Assembly: GCA_024138015.1 (NCBI GenBank)
Contig: JAMXBB010000008.1
Location: 46,669,397 to 46,733,396 of the forward strand
Length of the DNA: 64,000 bases
Reading direction: 5' to 3'
Source of the DNA: Lumnitzera littorea
Taxonomy: Eukaryota; Streptophyta; Magnoliopsida; Myrtales; Combretaceae
The position numbers were made by a program, and so were the translations under genes. This document shows, piece after piece, positions 20,709 to 30,554 of the stretch (positions are counted from its first letter, which is position 1; each line of letters opens with the position of its first letter). Under the pieces are notes generated by a model. The model was not told the DNA's origin. It saw only the letters and a program-made list of their open reading frames with translations, and did not search any database.

Positions 20709-21989
20709 ATGACGAATTGAGCTAAGCTTACCATTCGTCGGAAATCAAAGTTTGCCACATCCTCTTCATCACAATCAGGAGCAATAGTTGAACCACTAGC
20801 TACTCTTCCCCCGATGGAGCACCCAATGCTCCAATTTAAAGAAGATTACCAAGTGCAACAATATCAATTGCTTCAGAATAAGCCCTTTAGCGAGACCCTT
20901 TGGTTGGATTGGGATGTTCTCGCTCAATTAGAGCTCACTACCGAAATGAAGGAGCTCTTGGATGGTACTATTTGGGAGCGCTTATTATCCTTTGAAGCTC
21001 CAATTTATAAAGAGCTGACTTTAGAGTTTTTGTGCACTTATAAACTTGATAAGGAAAGTACTACTAGCATGGGCCCAAAACGCAAATTACACTTCACCTT
21101 GAGTGGCCATCCATTCCACATGTCCATCGCTCAACTGGGCAGATATCTTGGTCTATATGAAGAGAGATATACACAGACGGACGAATTCCAACGTCTCTCC
21201 TATCGTTTTCCTCGTGGCATCACAGCAGGGTCATTTTGGAATGAGATTACTGTTGGTGATACTTATGATCCAGCCAGGAGTAAGGCCTCTCAATTAGTCA
21301 GGCCTGAATATTGGGTTCTTCACTGGCTCTTTTCACATACATTGACTGGCAGAGGCCTTAGCACCGAGGTGGTGTCCAACAAGGATTGCCTCTATCTTTA
21401 TAGTGTCATTCATAAACACCCCATCAATCTCGCCATCGAAATCGCCGAACTCTTCAGCCACCAAGCCACCACTACTCAAAAGAAAAGGTATATTTGCTGT
21501 GGCCCTTACATTACCTTACTAGTGCAAGCCATGTGAACTAAGGTTGTTGCTTGGCCCTCACTTACTTTAGTTAGCCAAGTCACTCCTATGGGCCTCAATT
21601 CATTCCGACTCATGAACCTCCTACCAACAAGACGTCAAGGTCGACACTCTTACAGCAGCACATCTCGGGGCCAAACGTCTTTAGCCAGCTTTGAAGATAA
21701 ATTTGATTTGTTGCTGTCTGAGGTTCGTTATATAAGAGAAAGTGTGGATAAACTTCATATCCGCCAGGACAAAATGGAACAATTTCTTGAAATGAAAGAG
21801 TCGGCTACCTATGAAGAGGAGAGTGAGGACGAAGAAGAGGATGATGAGGCTGATGAGGGTGGTGCGAACGAGGCGGCTGGAGAAAGTGATGAGGATGTCG
21901 AGGCCAATGATGATGATGATGATGCTACGATGGCTGAGGCACCATCTGATGAGGAGGATGAAGAGACGGATTCTGATCCCTCCTCTTAG
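20709..21989 (+). pseudogene. Athila env-like ORF (ORF of unknown function, two premature stops)
   Basis: One frame runs from ATG 20709 to TAG 21989, about 426 codons, interrupted by TGA at 20718-20720 and TGA at 21534-21536. The central part (about residues 60-270) matches the plant Athila ORF family as I recall it, with LRKL-like LHFTLSGHPFHMSIAQLG, RYLGLYEE, FWNEITVGDTYDPARSKASQLVRP and HWLFSHTLTGRG. Residues about 325-360 form a predicted coiled coil (FEDKFDLLLSEVRYIRESVDKL). The last 65 residues are extremely acidic. I see no signal peptide or clear membrane span, so an envelope role is not supported. The position after integrase is that of env in retroviruses, hence the name only. Confidence 0.75.
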
Positions 21990-22623
21990 TTCCCAATTTT
22001 TTGTGTTGTCTTTTGTTGATCAAGGCTTGTGAACTCCGATATATATAATGATGATGCTTCTTCATTTTGTACTTCTTTTCGACTAGCAGGGAAGTATTAG
22101 TTTCTTTTCAGTACATATATTTTTTTTTTCCCTATGCTGCTTTTTCGTGCTGCTATGATTTTTTGTTGTACATTAAGGACAATGTACATTATTAAGTGTG
22201 GGGAAGGGATACATATGAATTTGTTATTGTTTAGGAGACCAATTATTCATATTTGACCCAATTAATTTTTAAGTTAACTTGCAATAGGTGATTAATTGGT
22301 ATTAAGTTAAATCAACTGTGTCATCTTGATCATTATTGATCTTATTATACTTTACTAGAATTGATTAGTCAAATTTGTAGAAGGCAATGTTACGAGTTAT
22401 TTAGCTTAGGATTTTAAGATTTGAGATTGGAGCAACATCACTAGTTGAGAGTTAGTCATGGTTATTTTTAAATTTACTTTTATGTATACCTTTCTCTTGG
22501 AAATTTTTAAGAGTCCTATAATTTTTAGCAAACAAACAAATGAAATTCTTCTTTTGAGAAACCCCTGAAAAATCATAATGATTGGAGGTCAAAAGTAATA
22601 ACAAGTGTATGAATAGAAAAAAT

Positions 22624-22815
22624 TGGTAAGGATTCGTCTTGGTCTGTCAGAAGAGCGAGATTGAGTCCCAATGCCAATTCTAATGAAAAAATTGATATGG
22701 ATCGACCTTGGTCCGTCAAAAGAGCAAGGTTCTTTCCCGCTATTAATATAAGAAATAAGTTAGTATAGATCGGTCTTGGTCCGTCAGAAGAGCAAGATTC
22801 TTTCCCTCTACCAAC
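22624..22815 (+). repeat. Three tandem 68-bp units in the ATH-c 3' noncoding region
   Basis: Units at 22624, 22692 and 22760 share GTAAGGAT...CTTGGTC, GTCAGAAGAGCAAG and TTCTTTCCC.CTACCAA-like blocks. Within each, CTTG and CAAG flank AAGAG and can pair; unit 2 has ACCTTG/CAAGGT and unit 3 has TCTTG/CAAGA. Equivalent units are present in the other three Athila 3' ends. Confidence 0.75.
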
Positions 22816-23297
22816 ACAATTGTGCTTAAATAAGGTGAATTCAAAAGACCTCTCAACAAAATCATGAACTAGGGGGATGATCAGAGGATGAGTGGATGTA
22901 AAATGTGTTTGTTTTAGATTATGGTGCTTGGTGAGATGAAAGAGAGAATTGTATACACTTTAGTCAAATGGACAAAATTTTTATGACTCTTTCTTAGTTG
23001 GCGAGATGTTAAATCTAATTTTTAGTTTAAAAATCTTTAGTTAAATGGCTTGGATAAACTTTGATTTTCATAAATTAACTAGTGAATTCTAGTATTAAGT
23101 ATTGTTGGAGCATTCGAATATGGTCAGATGAAATTAGTTGACTTTATTATTGCAAGTTAGTTGAGAATGATTTTCTTACCTTTCTTCGAGCCAAGTGTAT
23201 TCGTTCACCGGTTTCCTAAATAGTGATAAATTTTGTTTAATGTTTCTTGTCCCGAAAGTTTTGTTTCGATTTATTTGCTTAAGGACAAGCAAATGCT

Positions 23298-23312
23298 CAA
23301 GTGTGGGGAAAT
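23298..23312 (+). other. Polypurine tract of ATH-c
   Basis: AAGTGTGGGGAAATT directly abuts the TG of the 3' LTR. It would prime plus-strand DNA synthesis. The same core occurs 1.1 kb upstream at 22194. Confidence 0.8.
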
Positions 23313-24534
23313 TTGATAACTTTGATTTTAAACATATTTCATATGGTGATTTTATAGTATTTCCCTTACATTTTTGGTTTTCTTTAAAGAAATTGATACT
23401 TAATTGAGTAAAATTTTGATTTCAAGGTTTGAACGCGTTCTAGGATCGAAAATGAAGAAAAAGAATCAAGTTTCACTCAATTCGGAGTTCAAACGAAGAA
23501 GTTATGAAGTTTTGAAGATATGCAGAAAAATTTGCCTGGTGCAGAAAGTTACACGGCCTGGGGACACGGCCATATCCTAGGCCATGTCTGGTGACGAAAA
23601 CAGAATCCTTATAATATATATATAAAAGGATATCTGAGGGTTTAGACAAGAGGGAGACATTAGAGAAAACGAACGAAACACGAGAGAAGATAAGAGACTT
23701 GAGGAGAAGGAGAAGAAAGAGGCGAGAACAACACCGACTTCAAGATTAGAGAGATTGTTCATCAACCAAAGGGGTTTTCCATGTTTTATTTTATGTTTTT
23801 GATGGAACTCATTTTTAGATTCATTATGATAGCTTAGAATTCGTGTTTTTAGGATTATGGAACCTAGGGTTTCATGTGACTCTTGGGTTGATTTATAATT
23901 TTCAATAAAGTTTCTATCTTTTCTTGATTCAATTATGTTGTTTAATTGTTGATTGATAATTCTAGAGTATCAATATATGATATTATGCATGTTGATTGAG
24001 AAATTGCATGTGTAATTAGATCTTAGCATAATTGGAGAGAATTACATGTATACTTAGAGATAAGATACATGTTTCTTCCGGAAAGTTAATTATTTGTGTG
24101 AGAATTCTTTATACATTAATGCAATTCTAAGTTATATTACTAAGTGAAGAGATTCTGGTAAATAATTTAGGATTAGGGTTAATATGCTTGAGAAAGATAT
24201 TAGCTTTAATTATGAATCCCTCCGATCAAGAATAATAGAAACTGCATTGAATATATTTTAAGCGATCACATGTTAAACACTAGGAGAAATAATTCCTAAA
24301 TACGTTATTAATTTCTTGAAGTCGTTCGTAGTTTTATTGCTTACTAATTTGCTTAATCAAGTCTCATAATTAGTTTAGATGGTTAATTTCAGTATTTTTA
24401 ATTCATTCAATTTATCACAATTTTCCGGTTAGATAATAGAGCTAAGGTTAATATTAGTACTCGAAATCTCTGAGGGATCGACTCAAACTCACATCCGTTA
24501 TATTAAAATTAATAGGTGCACTTGCCTCATATCA
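23313..24534 (+). repeat. ATH-c 3' LTR
   Basis: This is the second 1222-bp LTR, TGATAACTTT...CCTCATATCA, about 98% identical to the 5' LTR by eye. It contains the TATA box at 23615-23629 and the palindromic motif at 23547-23590. It is followed by CTCCC, the right copy of the target duplication. Confidence 0.95.
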
Positions 24535-25560
24535 CTCCCGCATGTGTCGACCACAAAACTTACCTATAAGCAGTTCTCTGATACAAAAAGAATGTCTCTC
24601 AATTGATAATCAATTCGATTCAAGATAAAGAATTGAGACATTTATATCATTACATAATGAGGGTTAGTTTTTGCTACCAATATCAGATAGTACTATCTTC
24701 AAGATTCTTCCTTGACACAAGGATACTGAAACCTCCTTAGTTTTAGTTTTTATCTTTTTACTATTGTTAATTATTTATTTGTTTGTTTATTTGAAAGTTT
24801 AAATAATATATTATATTAGCCTGTCCATTAAATTGCATGAAAAATTATTATATAGAGTGTAATTAACATGAGTCTTTTTGCAAGTTTTTGTGTCAATTTC
24901 AATTGATTGGTCATTCCTTCATGTTCAAAATTGAAAATTACATTTCTGCATATTTATCATAAAAATCACATTTTTAGCATTTTAAGGAAAATTACACATT
25001 TAGAATTAAACATTGTGTGAAAAAAAAATCGTAATTTTATTAAAATTCACGTTATTGTAAAGATTTGCATCTTTATTAAATTCTCACATATATTTGTTAC
25101 CAAAATTGCATATTATGAAGAATTGAAATTTTTTTTAACAAATCGGGATTTTAGTTTTTTAGAAAATAAAAATTGTCTTGTCACATAGATCATATTTTCA
25201 AAAATAAAGATCTTAATTGGTGCTTTTCAAAAATTAGGTTTATAGGACTTTTTCAAAAATTAGATAAATAAAAGTTAGGTTTTAGGAATTTTTTTTTAAT
25301 ATAAGATGACTAGCAAACGTAAACCTGACCTATTTTCAAAATAAAAAGAGCCAACACACTATGGTTTTCTAAAAAAAAAAACAGAATTATGTAGATTTAA
25401 TCTCAACTAATGGGTATGTTGGAACCTTTAGGTTAACTATAAAATTTGGAAAACTTTTTTTAGGAAAATTTGTATTAAGAAATCATAAAAAATCATTTTC
25501 ATGCATTTCGCATATCCTTACATATTTTCACATTTTTAGAAAAATTATAAAAATAAAAGT
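24535..25560 (+). mobile_element. 3' part of the long LTR split by ATH-c
   Basis: The tract from about 25315 to 25440 matches 63755-63870, sharing GCCAACACACTA, an A-run, and TTTAATCTCAACTAATGGGTATGTTGG against TTGATCCCGATTAATAGGTACGTAGG. After removing ATH-c, this motif lies about 2.30 kb from the LTR start at 11131; in the copy at 61569 it lies about 2.27 kb away. The piece ends near 25560 where the truncated ATH-d LTR begins. Confidence 0.5.
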
Positions 25561-26160
25561 CTTTAATTCCCTAATCACGATAATTGGTATTTTGACTCAA
25601 TTGAAACACTTATTAATTAAGTTTGAGTTGCAAGACCATTTCTAATTGTTTACTATAAACTAGATAATCTAGATTAGAAAAGATATAGCGATATGGTTTT
25701 TAATTCAATTAAGGTTTAAGTATGAGAGAAGATTAATTTAGTTATTTCTTATTTAGCAATAGAAAGGTTAAATTGATTAATCTTATATATTTATTCACTT
25801 TATGAGAAGGAATTTCACTTGGGACTTAATTGCTTTAAAACTAGACTTGCTAAAGATGTTGTATTCTCATCAACTAATATTTCTAATTATCTGGTTGCAA
25901 TTGAATTTTTATAGATGTTGAATATCCCATTTAAAATGCTTTGTTAAATTAGTTTTTAGAATTTAATCATTTCATAAATCCTTAATATTATTTGTCTAGA
26001 TTTAGACCAAACTAATACTATAAAAAATTAGATGTCATTCTTCGTAGGTTTAACCTAGTTCTCACCAATTTTATCAATGCATACTCAACCTAATGCACTT
26101 ACTAATAAAAATATGCTTTTATTTATTTTTTATAAAAGTAGGGTTAGGTCAAGCATGTCA
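25560..26160 (+). mobile_element. Truncated 5' LTR of ATH-d
   Basis: About 600 bases align with the 3' end of the ATH-d 3' LTR (31289-31886), for example the shared GATAATCTAGATTA and TTGCTTTAAAACTA blocks and the terminal GGGTTAGGTCAAGC. The first 730 bases of the LTR are missing. The end CATGTCA is followed by a decayed tRNA-Asp primer-binding site TAGCATCATTTTTGAGGA at 26167-26184. Confidence 0.7.
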
Positions 26161-27039
26161 AGTTTCTAGCATCATTTTTGAGGAATGTTTTGCCCTAATA
26201 GCAATATTTAGGATTGTTTGGATTTAGGTGCTTTATTTTCTTTACTTGTTTTCTTTATTTATTTTCTTTTAGTTCCTTTTTATTATCAATTTTCTACCTC
26301 TTTTTATCTTATTTTGCAAGCACTTCTTACGATGGATAATTACATATGTCTTTTCCTTTATGTTATATTGTAAGGCTCTAAGTACAAATTCTTTCTTTCA
26401 AGTAGCATGAGAGTAAATCGCTATATGATGTGTGGTTGTGATTTTGCAATTTGATGACCATATGCCCATATCATGATACTCTTACCTGGAACCAATTGTT
26501 AGTATATTATGATGGGATCCAAAAAATCTAGAATTGAAGCTACTAATGGATGGCCATTAGCAACAATGCCAATGATGCAAGCAATTAGAATAATTGACTA
26601 ACATATTACGAACATGATGAGCATCCTTCCTCTATAAATCTTGTGATCTCAACTCAAGAGAAGACTATTGAAAAATCATTGAGGGATTTAGAGTCGAAGT
26701 GGCAAGAAAGATTGGCAAGATAGAGTTCAATTATTCGAAAATTGGAGACTCAATTAATGTAAGCACTAGAGCTTTTCACCACCACACTAGTAGTTGTAAA
26801 AGAAAGCTAAAATGATTCCTACAAAAAGAAGAAGGAATTAAATCCTTCTAAATCTACTTTCAATGAGGAAAAACTAAAATTACAAGTGACTGTGTCTAAA
26901 AATTCACAAGTTTATTACAATTTTCAAGTAGTAAGAGTTGAGAGGAAAGAAGAAAAACTAGCCTAGGAAGTTGCAATTGAGAAGCATGCCAATGTGATTA
27001 TAGAAGGGATTGAGAGATTAGAGAGGCAATTTTGAAATG

Positions 27040-27389
27040 TGGTGAACATTTTCACCTCCATCTAAGTTAGTCAATGCAAATAAATCTAAGATCAGGTAAG
27101 AAGGTTGAAACTAACCAATCACCATCTTCTACATCAAATTCAAAGGAAGAAGAGTTACAACAAAAGGGCATTTCTAAAGAATGTGAGCCCATTGCTAAGC
27201 TAGGTATGCAACCATGGTGAACATTTTCACCTCCATCTAAGTTAGTCAATGCAAATAAATCTAAGATCAGGTAAGAAGGTTAAAACTAACCAATCACCAT
27301 CTTCTACATCAAATTCAAAGGAAGAAGATTTACAACAAAAGGACATTTCTAAAGAATGTAAGCCCATTGCTAAGCTAGGTATGCAACCT
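27040..27389 (+). repeat. 175-bp tandem duplication inside ATH-d
   Basis: The block starting TGGTGAACATTTTCACC at 27040 is repeated at 27215 with only a few differences. It contains the LRSGK-coding segment. The two copies are much more alike than ATH-d is to ATH-c, so the duplication is later than the family split. Confidence 0.9.
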
Positions 27390-28199
27390 ATACCATTTCA
27401 AAAACACTTATTTAAGCAAAAAACTAATTGAGATCTTGAGTTTCTTCTAGAGATGTTTAAGAAGCTGGAGATTAATATCCCCTTAGCAAATATATTAGAG
27501 CAAACACTTAGTTATAGATGCTATTTGAAAGAAATAATGACTAAGAAAAGAAAAATAAATAGGTAAGAGACAGTTATGTTATCTCAAGTGTACACTAAAG
27601 CATTGAAAGACACCCTTCCCCTTAAGTTAAACAATCTAGAGAAATTCCCTATAAATTACACCATAGGAGATCAAAATCTTAAGGATGTATTTTGTGATTA
27701 ATGTGATGCTGAAATCTATGGTAAAGAAATTGGGATCAAGGGATGCGATTAAAAGAACTGAAATGTCAATTCAATTAGCTGATGGGTCCTTTAAAAGATC
27801 AAAAGGGACGATTTATAATATACTTCTAAAAGTGGAAATTTTTATTTTTTCTAGCAAACTTCACAGTCTTGGATATAAAAGAAGGTCTATAGATTCCTAT
27901 AATCCTAAGATATCCATTCTTAGCCATAACTGGAGCTGCAATTGATGTTAAAAATAGTAAAATGGTATTAAAAGTTAGAAATAGAGAGCTTAATGTGAAT
28001 ATTACAAAAAGATGAAAAAAGAAAGACCCTTGAATCACGAAAGCAAAGATGACACGAGACACCTCATTCAAGATAACAATTGACTCTAATGATGAGTAGG
28101 AAGCGCTTAGAAAAGGATTTGACCTACCTTAGAAAAGGGAAGCAAAAAGCATTGAGTTAATAGCATTAAACAAAAGCACTTATTAGGAAGCAACCCAAT

Positions 28200-29560
28200 T
28201 TTTCTTTTCTATATCCCTTATTTTACTTTAATTTTATTTTTGTTTTGTTTTATTTAATTTTATCAAGTTACTCTACTTACAATTATTTTTGTCTATAGCT
28301 TACACTAAATTTTTTGGAGCATTTAACTATGTTTGTAGTTTAGAATTTGTATGGTATTTTACAATTGACATGATAAGAACAAAGTGAGAAAAAAAAATGG
28401 CTAAGGAAGGATCAGGATGTTAAAGTTGAATTAAAGATCTAAGAGGATCACGAGTAAAGAATACACCTATAAACTAGGGCGTAATCCACTCAAATCACGA
28501 GTAAGGAATTTGGAAATGACTTAAAATTCCAGAGAACTATAGGCAAGAACCATGCCTGTGTTGCAAGGCATGATCCTCTCATAAAAAAAATAAAAAAAAA
28601 ATACCTTCCTTTCCTTTACATTACGCTTTCCACTTGATCTCTCTCGTTTATCCATGTTTTAATTACGTGTGAATATTCTCTAATTGATCTACTAATTGCA
28701 TGTATAAACACAAGTGGTTGGTTATTTTTCTTAAGACATTGAATATTTAGCTTATAAACTCAACATGGCATTTCTATTTTTTATTTTAATAGTCTTGAAA
28801 ATTATTATAAACTTTTGCACTCTTTGGAGTGTTTCTTCATTAAAAAAAAAAATGTGTCTTTTTGCAACTTGATGGTGTTAAGAATTTGATTTTCCATATT
28901 AGCTAAATTAGTGCAATCTACTATTTAGTAATTAAACATAACTTAAATCATGTTGTTTTGACTCTAAGACTATGAAATTAGAAATTAACTAATCATCTGT
29001 TTTGATTTTGTGCTTGATTACATAAAATTGGTTTCTAATTATGTTTCATAAATATTATACTAGAGTCTACATATTAATTCTCCACACTTGTATAGTTTCT
29101 CGCATATCACTTTAATTTAAGTGTAAGGAAGATGTCTCTATAAATATGAACTTGTGTCTTTCCTTTTTTTTAAGGATCATGCTAAGCAATCTAGAGATAG
29201 AGAGAAGACTTAGCAAGATATGCTTTCATGATTTGATTTGTTAACTTGTTTTTCCTTAATATTTATATATCTTACGATTAGCAAAGTATTGGTCCTAAAA
29301 ATTTTATGCTGCACTTTAATGAACTTATCATGTTTGTAGGTGGAATAGTTTAGGAATAGATTTAGTTTTTAACTTTCTTTTACACATTTTACTTTTTAGT
29401 TATCTTGCTTTTCTTCTTGTTTTCCAAGGCTTTAGGAGTTTAATGGTGTGTACAAAATCTAGCAGCTTCGATGGTGATTTCAAATCTGATATCAGGGCTC
29501 AAAGTGAGGAAGTCTTAGTTCCATTTATCTCTTTGTTTTTGTGTTATTGATTCTTATGCT
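28200..29560 (+). other. Noncoding stretch of ATH-d between post-pol segment and 3' hairpins
   Basis: A T-rich tract (28200-28300) corresponds to 19380-19530 in ATH-c. At 28538-28585 there is a GGCAAGAACCATGCC...GGCATGATCC palindromic segment that resembles the GACCATTGCCATGGTC and GATCATGGTCATGATC palindromes of its own LTR (30817 and 30887). A pyrimidine run with AAGGATCATGC at 29160-29180 resembles the pre-env-like junction of ATH-a. I see no gene. Confidence 0.45.
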
Positions 29561-29574
29561 TTTATTTGACTAAT

Positions 29575-30554
29575 TATATATTGAAGACAATGTACAAGAT
29601 AAGTTAGGGGAGAAATAAAGTAATAAGGCATTGACAGAAAAATCTATCAAAGCAACTGTCCTAAATTGATTATATACCTACACTTCGGATTTTTGTAAGT
29701 AAATTTTTATTTTAAGAAATATAGAATCAAAGTGTTTTATATTACACTTCTATTAATATTTTCCATCTTATTAAAGAAGCAACTTTTGGGGATAAATTTT
29801 TTTTTATTTTGGTATGGAATTCTTTTGATCATTATGACCTTTCTACATAATACTAGAATCAAATAATGAAATCTGTGTAAGTTGTAGAGTTTTTTGTTTA
29901 TTAACCCAAAAAGAGCAAGGTATTTTCTCGCTACCAACGTAAAAAATAAAATGGTATGGATCAGCCTTAGTCTGCTATAAGAGCAAGGTTTTTTTCTTGC
30001 TACCAAAATATTTGTGATTAATTAAAGGAATTGAATTGAATTAAGAAATCCTCTAGCAAAAAATTGAAAGAAGGAGACAATTAGGGGACTAGCTAATGTA
30101 ACATGTAATTGTTTCTAATTATCGTGCTTAGAGAGGTAAAGAAGGGAATGTATACCTTTAGTTTTTATAATGTGAATAACTCTTTTTTTATTCAATTTAT
30201 ATTTACTATGATTTCCAATTTAATATTTGCTTAAATGATGTGGTCTAACTTCAATTTATGTAGATTATTTTTTTATTTCCAATATGGTTTTATTGCTAAT
30301 ACATATATTATCTAATTGTATTTTAAGGGCATGTAAATACGATTAAGTGAAATTTTATGTAATAAAAAGTTGTTGAAGCCTTGAATCTTGATATTTATAA
30401 GGATGAAATTTTAGTGGAAGAGTATGACATCGTATGTAGGTATTTGCTTTTAATTCTATAATTTGAGCATTTAATGAATATTTGTCCTTAAGAGCTTTCC
30501 ATTGTTTTATTTGTTTTGCTTAAGAACAAGCAAATGCTTAAGTGTAGGGAGATT
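29575..30554 (+). other. 3' noncoding region of ATH-d with hairpin/purine modules
   Basis: The first module is a weak hairpin around gaagac (29575-29594) followed by AAGTTAGGGGAGAA (29601-29614). Two tandem units follow at about 29893-29938 and 29951-30008. The second module is TTTGCTT-aagaac-AAGCAAA (30515-30534) followed by AAGTGTAGGGAGA (30540-30552), the polypurine tract before the LTR. Confidence 0.7.

Larger units (their letters stand above)
21990..23312 (+). other. 3' noncoding region of ATH-c with duplicated hairpin/purine-tract module
   Basis: The first module is the hairpin TGTACATT-aaggac-AATGTACA (22167-22188) followed by AAGTGTGGGGAAGGGA (22194-22209). The second is ATTTGCTT-aggac-AAGCAAAT (23273-23293) followed by AAGTGTGGGGAAA (23298-23310), which is the polypurine tract at the 3' LTR. 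Three 68-bp-spaced units lie between them at 22624, 22692 and 22760. The arrangement recurs in ATH-a, ATH-b and ATH-d. No coding frame is supported here. Confidence 0.8.
12561..24534 (+). mobile_element. ATH-c: full-length Athila-type Ty3/gypsy retrotransposon (inactivated)
   Basis: This 11,974-bp element has 1222-bp LTRs with TG...CA ends, a primer-binding site matching tRNA-Asp, gag and a single pol frame in the order protease, RT, RNase H, integrase (the Ty3/gypsy order), an env-like ORF downstream of integrase, and a polypurine tract abutting the 3' LTR. By-eye comparison of the LTRs gives about 26 substitutions, roughly 21 of them transitions, so about 2% divergence. At a commonly used plant rate of 1.3e-8 per site per year this implies insertion under one million years ago (inference). 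It carries 18 in-frame premature stops, one frameshift and a probable lost start, so it cannot make its own proteins. Confidence 0.95.
26161..30554 (+). pseudogene. Interior of ATH-d: gag and protease remnants, RT to integrase deleted
   Basis: Recognisable pieces in order are a Gag block CPYHDTLTWNQLLVYYDGI at about 26464-26520 (ATH-c: CPHHGLPLWMQIQTFYNGL), the LRSGK block at 27082-27105 and again at 27257-27280, a FLEMFKKLEINIPLANIL block near 27450-27500, and a protease stretch NVMLKSMVKKLGSRDAIKR...MSIQLADGS at about 27700-27790 followed by a degraded equivalent of LILGRPFLA near 27905. About 28100-28190 the sequence jumps to the conserved post-pol segment, so RT, RNase H and integrase are gone. 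Stops and shifts are numerous. The env-like ORF is also missing. Confidence 0.75.

Noticed and set aside
21811..22032. Very basic 73-codon frame
   Set aside because: It is the shifted shadow of the acidic C-terminus of the env-like ORF (GAT/GAG/GAA repeats).
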